DNA from: JAWKMZ01 sp041391965
GTDB taxonomy: Bacteria; Bacteroidota; Bacteroidia; Flavobacteriales; Flavobacteriaceae
Direction of reading: 5' to 3'
DNA length: 64,000 nt
Assembly (NCBI GenBank): GCA_041391965.1
Contig: JAWKMZ010000004.1
Span: forward strand, 62,001 to 126,000
Shown here: piece by piece, positions 14,787 to 24,297 of the stretch
Layout of the letters: the number at the start of each line of letters is the position of its first letter
How positions within the stretch are numbered: position 1 is the first letter of the stretch
The notes under the pieces: model-generated
What the model was told of the DNA's origin: nothing
Database searches by the model: none
What the model saw: only the letters and a program-made list of their open reading frames with translations
Program-made: the position numbers and the translations under genes

Positions 14787-16586
14787 ATGGCTAATATTAA
14801 AAACATTGCAATTATTGCACACGTTGACCACGGAAAAACCACCTTGGTTGATAAAATTATGTACCATTGTCAGCTGTTCCGTGAAAATGAGAATACAGGC
14901 GATTTAATTCTGGATAATAACGATTTAGAACGTGAACGTGGTATTACCATTACGTCAAAAAACGTTTCAGTAATTTATAAAAACACTAAAATCAATATTA
15001 TTGATACACCTGGTCACGCCGATTTTGGAGGTGAAGTAGAGCGTGTATTAAACATGGCAGATGGTGTGTTGTTGTTGGTAGATGCTTTTGAGGGTCCAAT
15101 GCCTCAAACGCGTTTCGTTCTACAAAAAGCAATTGATTTAGGTTTAAAGCCTTGTGTGGTTATCAACAAAGTGGATAAAGAAAATTGTACACCAGAAGAG
15201 GTACACGAAGCGGTTTTTGATTTGATGTTTGAATTAGGTGCTGAAGAATGGCAATTGGATTTTCCAACGGTTTATGGTTCTGCCAAACAAAACTGGATGA
15301 GTGATGATTGGAAACATAAAACAGATTCTATTGAACCCTTATTAGATATGGTGGTTGAGCATATTCCATCACCAAAAATTGAAGAAGGAACCACACAAAT
15401 GTTGATTACGTCTTTAGATTTCTCATCATTTACAGGACGTATCGCTATTGGACGTTTGCAACGAGGTGTTTTAAAAACAGGCATGAATATTTCGTTAGTA
15501 AAACGCGATGGAAAAATAACCAAATCAAAAATCAAAGAACTGCATGTGTTTGAAGGTTTAGGACGTAAAAAGGTTGAAGAAGTTCAAGCTGGAGACATTT
15601 GTGCCATTGTTGGTTTAGAAGGTTTTGAAATTGGTGATACGGTTGCCGATTTTGAAAATCCACAAGCCTTAAAAACTATTGCTATTGATGAGCCAACTAT
15701 GAGTATGTTGTTTACAATCAACGATTCACCATTTTTTGGTAAAGATGGCAAGTTTGTAACCTCTCGTCATATTAAAGACCGTTTAACTAAAGAATTAGAG
15801 AAAAACTTAGCATTGCGTCTTGCAGAAACTGATAGTGCTGATAAATTTATGGTCTTTGGTCGTGGAGTCTTGCATTTGTCTGTATTGATTGAAACAATGC
15901 GTCGTGAAGGGTATGAACTCCAAATTGGGCAACCACAAGTCATTATCAAAGAAATTGATGGTGTTAAATGTGAGCCTGTTGAAGAAATGACCATCGATTT
16001 ACCTGAAACCGTTTCAGGGAAAGCCATTGAAATGGTTACGATGCGTAAAGGCGAAATGTTGAGTATGGAAGCTAAAGGTGAACGTATGGTATGTAAATTC
16101 ATAATTCCTTCAAGAGGGATTATTGGTTTGCGTAACCAATTGTTGACTGCCACTGCTGGCGAAGCCATTATGGCGCATCGTTTTAAAGAATATCAACCTT
16201 TAAAAGGTGGAATTCCTGAGCGTCAAAATGGGTCGTTGGTTTCGATGGAAAAAGGGCAAGCCATTCCTTATTCTATTGATAAATTGCAAGATAGAGGTAA
16301 GTTTTTTGTCGATCCAGGTGAAGATATTTATGAAGGTCAGGTAATTGGAGAAAATTCGCGTGGTGATGACATGGCTGTGAACGTAACCAAAACTAAAAAA
16401 TTGAGTAACGTACGTAGTTCTGGTGCCGATGATAAGGCTAAAATTGTACCTGCTATTAAATTTTCGTTAGAAGAAGCTTTAGAATATATCCAAAAAGATG
16501 AATATGTTGAAGTAACACCAAACTTTTTGCGTTTGCGTAAAATTTACTTAACTGAAGTAGAGCGCAAAAGAAATAAAACGATATAA
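14787..16586 (+). CDS. typA: Ribosome-associated GTPase TypA/BipA
   Basis: 599 residues from MANIKNIAIIAHVDHGK; an upstream in-frame TTG is rejected because it lies in the promoter. G-domain motifs are AHVDHGKTT (P-loop), RERGITI (switch I), DTPGHADF (switch II) and NKVDK, followed by translation-factor domains 2 and 3 and the C-terminal domain typical of the family (SRGIIGLRNQLLTAT, ENSRGDDMAVNVTKTKKL). TypA is a translational GTPase used in ribosome assembly and stress adaptation. A hairpin terminator follows. Confidence 0.95.
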   Translation: MANIKNIAIIAHVDHGKTTLVDKIMYHCQLFRENENTGDLILDNNDLERERGITITSKNVSVIYKNTKINIIDTPGHADFGGEVERVLNMADGVLLLVDAFEGPMPQTRFVLQKAIDLGLKPCVVINKVDKENCTPEEVHEAVFDLMFELGAEEWQLDFPTVYGSAKQNWMSDDWKHKTDSIEPLLDMVVEHIPSPKIEEGTTQMLITSLDFSSFTGRIAIGRLQRGVLKTGMNISLVKRDGKITKSKIKELHVFEGLGRKKVEEVQAGDICAIVGLEGFEIGDTVADFENPQALKTIAIDEPTMSMLFTINDSPFFGKDGKFVTSRHIKDRLTKELEKNLALRLAETDSADKFMVFGRGVLHLSVLIETMRREGYELQIGQPQVIIKEIDGVKCEPVEEMTIDLPETVSGKAIEMVTMRKGEMLSMEAKGERMVCKFIIPSRGIIGLRNQLLTATAGEAIMAHRFKEYQPLKGGIPERQNGSLVSMEKGQAIPYSIDKLQDRGKFFVDPGEDIYEGQVIGENSRGDDMAVNVTKTKKLSNVRSSGADDKAKIVPAIKFSLEEALEYIQKDEYVEVTPNFLRLRKIYLTEVERKRNKTI

Positions 16587-16608
16587 TTCAAATTAATAAA
16601 TAAGATAT

Positions 16609-16640
16609 AAAAAAGGAATTCTGAAAAGGGTTCCTTTTTT
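16609..16640 (+). terminator. Rho-independent terminator of typA
   Basis: Arms aaaaaaggaa and ttcctttttt with a 12-nt loop; the right arm supplies the T-run. Confidence 0.85.
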
Positions 16641-16666
16641 CATTTAATAGCTAATAAATTAGATGT

Positions 16667-16674
16667 TATATTTG
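16667..16674 (+). promoter_or_regulatory. Promoter of the polysaccharide cluster
   Basis: TATATTTG fits TAnnTTTG, 40 bases before the first ATG of the cluster. No clear -33 TTG is seen. Confidence 0.6.
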
Positions 16675-16713
16675 TCTTTTTTATAATTCTTAAACCAAAA
16701 GATTCAAATTAAT

Positions 16714-18486
16714 ATGAATCGATTATTCAATTCTCAAAATTATACTTTTAATATCACATTGGTTATTGTTGTGATTTTACAATTGCTACTTGCTTTTCAA
16801 GGTTTTGATGTCTGCGATGATGGTTTTGTTTTAACGTTCTATCAGCAAATTTTTACAAATCCAGAGAGTGTAGAATATAATTTTTTGTATTGGTTTTCAG
16901 GTATTGTAGGCGGAATATGGTATCAACTCTTTCAAGATGGTGGAATATTATGGTTTAGATTGCTTGCTATCATTGTTAATACATCTACTTTTTATATCAC
17001 TTATAAATTATTAAAACCTTATATAAATAGGAATTTTTTATTGTCAGCTCTTGTTATGATGCTCTTTGTTAACGATTTTGGGTATTTAACCTTTTACCAT
17101 AATCAATTAACAGCATTAATGGCTGTTTTAATTATATATGTGTTGCACAAAGCCATTGTGAAAAATAATCTATGGTTATATGTTGTATCTGGAATTTTAC
17201 TCAGTATAAATGTGTTTACAAGGATTCCTAATCTTGTGCTTTTTTCTTTGGTTTTAGTAATTCCTTATGCCTATTTTTTAAGAAAAGAACCCATTCTAAA
17301 TGCTTTTAAACCTATTGTGTTTTTAGGAATTGGTTCAACATTTGGCTTATTGATGGTTTATATTACATTATGGTCACTCGGACAAGTAGATATAATGAAA
17401 AATGCGCTTTTAACCATTAATGATTTAGGTAAGACTGAAAATAGCTCACATAACTTTATATCTATTTTTAGAGCTCCAATTTACAACTACATAAGTATTG
17501 CTTTTGAAACCTTCAAACTGATAGGAATTGTTGGTGTTTTGTATGTTGTAAAGCGCATAATTCCTAATAAAAATGTCTTTGCAGTATTAACTTTTCTATT
17601 GGCAGTTTTACTGTTTATGTATTGGTTTAATACTCAAAATATTTATCCTATTTATAGCTTATGTTTAATTGGTAGTATTTTGGTTCTTTGGTTTAAAAAA
17701 GTACAAATAGAAATAAAACTTATAGGGCTTTTATCATTAATAACACTAATTACTATTTCGTTGGGCTCCGCTGGAGGCATAAAAAATAGTGGTTATATGG
17801 CTATTTGGGCAGGCTTGCCTTTGTTTTTTTATGTGGTTAATAAATTGGATGTTTTTTTACTAGATTCTAATTACATCAAAAAGAAATCACTAATTAGAAT
17901 ATCAAAATCATCAGTTCATTTATTTTTAGTGTCTATAATACTCGCATTTTTAATGCTTAAAGCTTATAACATTTCTCAGGAATCTTATTTTGATATTGGA
18001 AGCAGGTTTGAAAAAACCTATGCAATTAAAAGTCCTTTAGCAAGCGGAATTTATACAACAGAAAGACGTGCTAATATCATTAATGATTTGTTAATCAATT
18101 TAGATAAATTTGTGAAACCAAATGATTATTTATTGGTTTATGACAAACTGCCAATGCTACATTTTTTGACACATACAAAGCCTTATATGTATAATCCATG
18201 GGTTTGGATTTACGATTACAATTCATTTGAAAAGAAACTTTATAAAGCAGAAATAACCATACCTGTGTTACCAATAGTTGTACAACAAAAATTTGAAACT
18301 ATTTATGAGTTTTCTGAACCAATACCAGATTATATGTCAACCAATAAAGAAAATAATAATTTTCATAGTAATGAGCGCAATGCAATTATGAAAGCTTTTT
18401 TAGAACGAAATAACTATAAAATTGTTTGGAGTAATTTGTACTTTAATATATACCAACCAGAAGAAGTAAAGAAATCAGTTAAATGA
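16714..18486 (+). CDS. Polytopic membrane protein, probable GT-C-type glycosyltransferase
   Basis: 590 residues with about ten to twelve hydrophobic segments over the first 410 residues and a soluble C-terminal part. An acidic pair sits in the first outward loop (FDVCDDGF, about residues 31-38), the place where GT-C enzymes keep catalytic acids. GT-C enzymes transfer sugars from lipid-linked donors outside the inner membrane. The call rests on topology, the acidic loop and the neighbouring GT2 gene of the GtrB type, which often makes the polyprenyl-sugar donor for such a partner. No firm family motif was recognised. Confidence 0.55.
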   Translation: MNRLFNSQNYTFNITLVIVVILQLLLAFQGFDVCDDGFVLTFYQQIFTNPESVEYNFLYWFSGIVGGIWYQLFQDGGILWFRLLAIIVNTSTFYITYKLLKPYINRNFLLSALVMMLFVNDFGYLTFYHNQLTALMAVLIIYVLHKAIVKNNLWLYVVSGILLSINVFTRIPNLVLFSLVLVIPYAYFLRKEPILNAFKPIVFLGIGSTFGLLMVYITLWSLGQVDIMKNALLTINDLGKTENSSHNFISIFRAPIYNYISIAFETFKLIGIVGVLYVVKRIIPNKNVFAVLTFLLAVLLFMYWFNTQNIYPIYSLCLIGSILVLWFKKVQIEIKLIGLLSLITLITISLGSAGGIKNSGYMAIWAGLPLFFYVVNKLDVFLLDSNYIKKKSLIRISKSSVHLFLVSIILAFLMLKAYNISQESYFDIGSRFEKTYAIKSPLASGIYTTERRANIINDLLINLDKFVKPNDYLLVYDKLPMLHFLTHTKPYMYNPWVWIYDYNSFEKKLYKAEITIPVLPIVVQQKFETIYEFSEPIPDYMSTNKENNNFHSNERNAIMKAFLERNNYKIVWSNLYFNIYQPEEVKKSVK

Positions 18487-18522
18487 TTTATACTATATTA
18501 GTAAAGTCCTTAAGATGCAATC

Positions 18523-19470
18523 ATGCAAGAAAACGAAATTTCCATAATAATTCCTGTTTACAATGAGTCTGCAAATATTGATTTGCTTTATGATAGACTA
18601 AAGAAAACGCTTTCTACTATAACAGAGCATTATGAAATTCTGTTTATTAATGATGGTAGTACAGACGATTCTATGTCAAAAATTCTCACTATTTCTCAAA
18701 CAGATAAAAATGTATTTTATATAAATCTCAGTAGGAATTTTGGTCATCAAATAGCAGTTTCTGCTGGTTTAGAGCATTGCAATTCAGCTTGTACTGTAAT
18801 AATAGATTCCGATTTGCAAGACCCACCAGAATTGATTTCAGAATTATACACCAAACATAAACAAGGGTTTGATGTGGTTTATGCCAAACGTCAAAAGCGA
18901 AAAGGGGAATCATTTTTTAAAAAAATTACTGCAAAATTGTATTATAGATTATTGAGAAATATAGTGTCTTTTGAAATTCCTTTAGATACTGGAGACTTTA
19001 GATTATTGTCTAAAAAAGTTGTGGATGCTTTAAATAAAATGCCAGAGCATAATAAGTTTCTAAGAGCTCAAATAGCTTGGTTAGGATTCAAACAAAGTTA
19101 TGTTTTGTTTAATAGAGATTCAAGAAACCATGGTAAAAGTGGATACACTTACGGAAAAATGATACGTTTAGCTTTTGATGGCATCACAGGATTTTCAGAT
19201 AAACCTTTACTTTTTGTGAGTCGTTTAGGTTTTATAATCTCTATATTTTCATTTTTATTAATTTTATATGCGGTATTTTCTCATTTTGTTTTAAAAGAGA
19301 CAATTACTGGTTGGACGTCCTTAATAATTAGTGCAGCATTTATAGGAGGTATCCAACTTTTATCTATTGGAGTAATTGGTGAATATATTAGTAGAATTAA
19401 CGTTAATGTAAAAGATAGACCACTTTATATTGTAGATTCTACTAATATTGATATTTCTAAAAAAAACTAA
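18523..19470 (+). CDS. GtrB/DPM1-like GT2 glycosyltransferase
   Basis: 315 residues. The GT2 fold begins SIIIPVYNESANI, has NDGSTDDS (about 43-50) and the DSD metal site (95-97, IIDSDLQDPPE). Two membrane segments follow (about 230-250 and 263-285), then a cytoplasmic tail, the layout of GtrB and polyisoprenyl-phosphate sugar synthases. It likely loads a sugar onto the carrier lipid for the membrane enzyme encoded just upstream (37 bp gap). Confidence 0.85.
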   Translation: MQENEISIIIPVYNESANIDLLYDRLKKTLSTITEHYEILFINDGSTDDSMSKILTISQTDKNVFYINLSRNFGHQIAVSAGLEHCNSACTVIIDSDLQDPPELISELYTKHKQGFDVVYAKRQKRKGESFFKKITAKLYYRLLRNIVSFEIPLDTGDFRLLSKKVVDALNKMPEHNKFLRAQIAWLGFKQSYVLFNRDSRNHGKSGYTYGKMIRLAFDGITGFSDKPLLFVSRLGFIISIFSFLLILYAVFSHFVLKETITGWTSLIISAAFIGGIQLLSIGVIGEYISRINVNVKDRPLYIVDSTNIDISKKN

Positions 19471-19536
19471 GTTTAATAAAATGATCTTTGTTTTAAAATC
19501 CTTTAAAATTTGTACTTTCACGCTAAGTCATTTTAA

Positions 19537-20523
19537 ATTTCACATACTATTTATAAAGTAAAAACATACAAACCTTCAGATAAACAACTCTGGAACACTT
19601 TTGTAGCTCATTCAAAAAATGCTACTTTTTTGTTTCATCGCGATTTTATGGACTATCATCAAGACCGATTTGAAGACTTTTCACTGCTCATTTTTAATAA
19701 TGAACAATTGGTTGCCTTGTTGCCAGCAAATAAGGTTGATAACACAGTGTATTCTCATCAAGGGTTGACGTATGGAGGTTTATTGTTATCTAAAACGATC
19801 ACTTTTGATGATGTTTTGCAAAGTTTTAAAACAATATTGGATTATTTGAACACAAATGGAATAACTCATTTTCAACTTAAATTAATTCCAAAAATATACC
19901 ATCAAATACCAAGTGATGAAATAGATTATATGTTGTTTAAACTGAAGGCTAACATTATTCGACGAGATTTAACTTGCACAATAGATAGTTTTAATAGCTT
20001 AAAGCCAAATTCATCCAACCGAAAAAGAGGACTAAAAAAAGCGATTAAAAACGAACTCAAAGTAAGAGAAGTACAAGATTTTGAAGGCTTTTGGAATTCG
20101 GTTTTAATCCCAAATTTGCAAGAAAAACACCAAACAAGTCCTGTGCATACGTTGTCAGAAATTAGCTATCTAAAAAGCAAATTTCCTCATCATATCAGGC
20201 AGTTTAACGTCTTTAAAAATAAAGAAGTTGTTGCAGGCGTTACTATTTTTGAAACTCAAAATGTAGCACATGCACAATATATTTCGGCTAACAACAGCAA
20301 ACAAGAATTAGGAAGTTTGGATGTAGTGTTACATCATTTAATGACTGAAGTTTATAAAGAAAAGCCTTATTTTGATTTTGGAATTTCTAATGAAAACCAA
20401 GGTCAACACATCAATTATGGACTCATGTCTTGGAAAGAATCTTTTGGAGCACGAAGCATCGTCCACGATTTTTATGAGATTGAAACTAAAAACGTCACGT
20501 TATTAAATGACATTATGGTATGA
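19537..20523 (+). CDS. FemAB/GNAT-like acyltransferase, apparent ATT start
   Basis: About 328 residues if the frame begins at ATT (19537), the first codon region after an in-frame stop at 19534. The sequence from there (YKVKTYKPSDKQLWNTFVAHSKNA, split here only by notation) is protein-like and continues into FLFHRDFMDYHQDRF. There is no ATG, GTG or CTG before TTG at 19630 and ATG at 19648, which would cut off about 31-37 plausible residues. The C-terminal half (AGVTIFETQNVAHAQYISA, DFGISNENQG) fits the FemAB/BioF2-type acetyltransferase fold. Its last codons overlap the next gene by 4 bp (ATGA). A role in acylating an amino sugar is inferred from the neighbour. Confidence 0.65.
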   Translation: MSHTIYKVKTYKPSDKQLWNTFVAHSKNATFLFHRDFMDYHQDRFEDFSLLIFNNEQLVALLPANKVDNTVYSHQGLTYGGLLLSKTITFDDVLQSFKTILDYLNTNGITHFQLKLIPKIYHQIPSDEIDYMLFKLKANIIRRDLTCTIDSFNSLKPNSSNRKRGLKKAIKNELKVREVQDFEGFWNSVLIPNLQEKHQTSPVHTLSEISYLKSKFPHHIRQFNVFKNKEVVAGVTIFETQNVAHAQYISANNSKQELGSLDVVLHHLMTEVYKEKPYFDFGISNENQGQHINYGLMSWKESFGARSIVHDFYEIETKNVTLLNDIMV

Positions 20524-21644
20524 TAAAGTTTCTCGATTTACATAAAATAAATGCGCGTTTTGAAACTCGATTTCAAGAAAAATTCAAACAGTTTTTAGAT
20601 TCTGGTCACTATATTTTGGGTAAAGAAGTAGTCGCTTTTGAAACCCAATACGCCAACTATTGTGGAACGAAGCACTGTGTTGGTGTAGCCAATGGTTTAG
20701 ACGCTTTGACGCTAATTTTTAAAGCCTTTATTCATTTGGGAAAACTAAACCATAATGATGAAGTTTTAGTGCCAGCAAACACCTATATCGCCAGTATTTT
20801 ATCTGTTATTCATGCCAATTTAAAACCTGTTTTTGTAGAGCCAAATGCTGATACGTTTAATATAGCTGCGCCAGAAATTGAAAAGCACATCACACCAAAT
20901 ACAAAAGCCATTTTGGCAGTGCATTTATATGGTCAATTGGCTGATATGAATTGTATTAATTCTTTAGCCAAAACCCACTCTTTATTAGTAATTGAAGATG
21001 CTGCACAAGCACATGGTGCTATTTTAAATTTCAATAGTAAAATTCCAAATTCCAAAATTTTAAAAGCAGGAAACTTATCAGATGCAGCGGCTTTTAGTTT
21101 TTATCCGAGTAAAAATTTGGGAGCTTTGGGTGATGCTGGAGCAATTACTACCAATGATGATGCTTTGGCTACATGTATCAAAATGATGCGAAACTATGGA
21201 AGTTCAGAAAAGTATGTAAACGATATTTTGGGTTATAACAGTCGGTTGGACGCATTGCAAGCAGCTATTTTAAGTATTAAATTGCCACATCTTGATGCTG
21301 ATAATTTTAGACGTCAACAAATTGCAACGCGTTATCTTAATGAAATTCAAAATAAAAAACTGCAACTTCCGTTTTATAATCACTCAAAAAACCATGTATT
21401 TCATACATTTGTTATTTTAGTGGCTAATCGTCAGCATTTTATTAACTATTTAGAAACCCAACAGATAGGATATTTAATACATTATCCAACTGCACCACAT
21501 CAACAAAAAGCCCTTTTTATGTATAAAAACCTATCTTTACCTGTTACGGAGCATATTCATAAACACATTGTTAGTATTCCTATAAGTCCTGTGATGACTG
21601 ATGACGATGTGAGCCATGTAATTACGACACTAAATCGCTATTAA
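20520..21644 (+). CDS. fdtB: DegT/DnrJ/EryC1 sugar aminotransferase, FdtB/QdtB-like
   Basis: 374 residues. PLP-enzyme motifs are VANGLDALTL (56-65), PANTYIAS (85-92), EDAAQAHGA (159-167) and FSFYPSKNLGALGD with the Schiff-base lysine at 198. FdtB-type enzymes aminate dTDP-3-oxo-6-deoxyhexose to a 3-amino sugar; an FdtA-like isomerase encoded at 26556 supplies that substrate and supports the assignment. About ten extra residues (NFNSKIPNSKILKA, 170-183) sit between EDAAQAHGA and GNLSDAA, encoded by a stretch with aaattccaaattccaa. The start overlaps the upstream gene by 4 bp. Confidence 0.85.
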   Translation: MIKFLDLHKINARFETRFQEKFKQFLDSGHYILGKEVVAFETQYANYCGTKHCVGVANGLDALTLIFKAFIHLGKLNHNDEVLVPANTYIASILSVIHANLKPVFVEPNADTFNIAAPEIEKHITPNTKAILAVHLYGQLADMNCINSLAKTHSLLVIEDAAQAHGAILNFNSKIPNSKILKAGNLSDAAAFSFYPSKNLGALGDAGAITTNDDALATCIKMMRNYGSSEKYVNDILGYNSRLDALQAAILSIKLPHLDADNFRRQQIATRYLNEIQNKKLQLPFYNHSKNHVFHTFVILVANRQHFINYLETQQIGYLIHYPTAPHQQKALFMYKNLSLPVTEHIHKHIVSIPISPVMTDDDVSHVITTLNRY

Positions 21645-22949
21645 TTGAAAAAGTTTCTGGATTATATCAATAATCATGTCTTGTTTAAAGTGGTTAATTT
21701 GCATACAGCAACCATTATTACCAAAATTATTGCTGGCATTTTAACTTCAAAAGCTATTGCCATTTTTATTGGCGTAGAAGGGATGGCACTTATTGGGAAT
21801 ATTCGAAATTTTGTGAGTGCTATCCAAACAGTTTCTATTTTAGGAATTTATAACGGACTTGTTAAATACATTTCGGAGTTTAAAGATGATGTAAAAAAGT
21901 TGAGCGAAACGCTTTCTACAGCCTACTATGTTGGTTTTGTGTCCACTATTTTGGTGGCTTTTTTGTGTTATTATAATGCTGAAGCTATTAATGTGTTTTT
22001 GTTTTCGGCCAATTATAATTATGCTTATGTCATAAAAATTATGGCTTTGGCATTGCCATTTTATGCGTTGAATATGTTTAGTTTTTCAATAATGAATGGA
22101 TTTTCTAAGTATAAAATCCTTCTTATTATAAACATCATTGGGCAAATTTTAGGGCTTTTAGTTACACTGATATTAATTTATCAAAACAATATTGATGGGG
22201 CTTTAATATCAGCAGTCATATCACCTTCGTTGATACTTTTAATCACTTTTGTAGGGTTTATGAACCAACGCAGTTTGGTGTCGTCAGTAAAAATATCGAA
22301 TATTCGCTTAGATATTTTAAAAAAATTCAGCCCATTTGCTATCATGGCTTTAGTATCTGCGATGGCCTTACCTTTAGTATCTATTATCATTAGAAATTAT
22401 ATTATTGATGAGGTTGGTATTAAACAAGCTGGTTATTGGGAGGCAATGCACAGAGTGTCTGATTATTATTTGATGTTTATCATGTCTGTGATGAGTTTGT
22501 ATATTTTGCCTCGATTTAATGAAATTGATAACGACAAAGAATTTAGAAAAGAAGTATTCAGCTTTTATAAAACCGTAATTCCTGTTTTTGGTTTGGGCTT
22601 AATTCTTATCTATTTATTGCGTTCTGTAATTGTTTCTATGATTTTTTCTGAGGCTTTTCAACCTGTTGAAACCCTCTTTGGTTGGCAATTATTGGGCGAT
22701 TTTGTTAAAGTATTATCTGTTGTGATTGCCTATCAGTTTATAGCCAAAAAAATGTTTTGGCATTTTATAATTATCGAGCTATTTTTAGTAGTCATCATGT
22801 ATTTTTCGAGCGTTTATTTAATTGATGCGTTTGGAGTAAAAGGTGCTGTGATTGGACATTTTGTGAGTTATGTCATGCACTTTGGCATTATTTTACTGAT
22901 ATTTGGGAGTTCGCTTTTTGGTGTTTTGCCAGAGCAAACTGAAGAGTAA
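21645..22949 (+). CDS. WzxE-like polysaccharide flippase, first copy
   Basis: 434 residues with about twelve membrane segments. The start is TTG directly after the stop of fdtB; a later ATG would remove the first segments. The C-terminal FQPVETLFGWQLLGDFVKV and GVKGAVIGHF stretches are typical of the WzxE/O-antigen translocase group, which flips undecaprenyl-linked repeat units. It is clearly homologous over its full length to the next gene (shared SKAIAIFIG, GYWEAM, YLLRS, QLLGDFVKVLS, KKMFWH). Confidence 0.85.
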   Translation: MKKFLDYINNHVLFKVVNLHTATIITKIIAGILTSKAIAIFIGVEGMALIGNIRNFVSAIQTVSILGIYNGLVKYISEFKDDVKKLSETLSTAYYVGFVSTILVAFLCYYNAEAINVFLFSANYNYAYVIKIMALALPFYALNMFSFSIMNGFSKYKILLIINIIGQILGLLVTLILIYQNNIDGALISAVISPSLILLITFVGFMNQRSLVSSVKISNIRLDILKKFSPFAIMALVSAMALPLVSIIIRNYIIDEVGIKQAGYWEAMHRVSDYYLMFIMSVMSLYILPRFNEIDNDKEFRKEVFSFYKTVIPVFGLGLILIYLLRSVIVSMIFSEAFQPVETLFGWQLLGDFVKVLSVVIAYQFIAKKMFWHFIIIELFLVVIMYFSSVYLIDAFGVKGAVIGHFVSYVMHFGIILLIFGSSLFGVLPEQTEE

Positions 22950-22986
22950 CTGAAAATTTATAACGTTTTAATAACGACTATTTTAC

Positions 22987-24297
22987 TTGAAAAAAATTCT
23001 GTCAAATATTAAAAATAGAACCTTATTCAAAATTGCGTCGCTCAATTCGGTATCTATTGTTATAAAAATTATGACAGGATTTTTAACCTCTAAAGCCATT
23101 GCCATTTTTATTGGGCCTTCAGGAATGGCACTGGTTGGAAACTTCAGAAATTTTATTACCTCTGCGCAAGCCTTTACTTCTTTAGGCTTTTCAAATGGAA
23201 TTGTAAAATATGTTTCCGAGTTTAAAAACAACCTTTTAGAATTGAGCAAAGCCATTTCTACTGTTTTTTATTTGATTTTGGGTGCTACATTTTTGGTATC
23301 GTTCATTTGTTTTTTTAATGCAACCTATTTTAATGCGTTAATTTTTGATGAGCTACATGATTACACAGTTATTATAAAACTATTGGCACTTGCACTGCCT
23401 TTTTATGCTGCAAATATATTTCTACTTTCAATTATTAATGGTTTCGGAAAGTTTAAAACCATTTTGCATATTAGTATTATTGGGCAAATTATAGGAACCA
23501 TTATAACCTTGTTATTAATCTGGAAATCCAATCTTAATGGTGCTTTAATTGCAATGGTGCTTAGTGAATCTGTAGTGTTTTTTATTACTTTTTTTTATGC
23601 GTTCCATTTGCGTTCTAACATAAAATGGATTGGTTTTAAGAATTTTGATATTGGTTATGTCAAAAAAATGAGCTCCTTTTCTATCATGGCTTTATTTTCG
23701 GCAACTGTATTGCCTTTGGTAGCCTTAGCTATTCGAAATTATATTATAGACACCATAAGTATTGATGATGCAGGTTATTGGGAAGCTATGACACGCATTT
23801 CTAATTATTATTTGATGTTTGTTTCTACCTTGTTGAGCCTTTATATTTTACCACGTTTTGCTGAAATACATACAGTTAAAGCTTTTAGAAATGAAGTTTT
23901 TAATTTTTATAAATTGATTATTCCCATTTTTGCTTTTGGCCTTTTGTTGGTGTACTTGTTGAGGTCTTTTATTATTTCTATAGTGTTTACAGATGAGTTT
24001 CAACCCGTTGAAAATTTGTTTGTTTGGCAATTGTTGGGTGATTTTGTAAAAGTATTGTCATTAGTCATTTCTTACCAATTTTTGGCAAAAAAAATGTTTT
24101 GGCATTATATGATTACGGAAGTAATTTCTGTAGTTGTGCTTTACTTTTCAAGTATTTATTTAATTGATAAATTTGGTGTTAAAGGTGCCACAATGGCACA
24201 TCTTTTTAACTATGTCATTTATTATTTGTTGATACTTGGTATTTTTTACAAACCACTTTTTGGAAAATTGCCTAAAGATGAAATAGAACTTACTTAA
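22987..24297 (+). CDS. WzxE-like polysaccharide flippase, second copy
   Basis: 436 residues, about twelve membrane segments, start TTG as in the first copy. The sequence parallels its neighbour throughout (SKAIAIFIGPSGMALVG, DDAGYWEAM, FQPVENLFVWQLLGDF). Two tandem flippases could serve two lipid-linked substrates, or one may be a recent spare copy. Its last 8 bases overlap the end of the convergent glycosyltransferase gene. Confidence 0.85.
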   Translation: MKKILSNIKNRTLFKIASLNSVSIVIKIMTGFLTSKAIAIFIGPSGMALVGNFRNFITSAQAFTSLGFSNGIVKYVSEFKNNLLELSKAISTVFYLILGATFLVSFICFFNATYFNALIFDELHDYTVIIKLLALALPFYAANIFLLSIINGFGKFKTILHISIIGQIIGTIITLLLIWKSNLNGALIAMVLSESVVFFITFFYAFHLRSNIKWIGFKNFDIGYVKKMSSFSIMALFSATVLPLVALAIRNYIIDTISIDDAGYWEAMTRISNYYLMFVSTLLSLYILPRFAEIHTVKAFRNEVFNFYKLIIPIFAFGLLLVYLLRSFIISIVFTDEFQPVENLFVWQLLGDFVKVLSLVISYQFLAKKMFWHYMITEVISVVVLYFSSIYLIDKFGVKGATMAHLFNYVIYYLLILGIFYKPLFGKLPKDEIELT

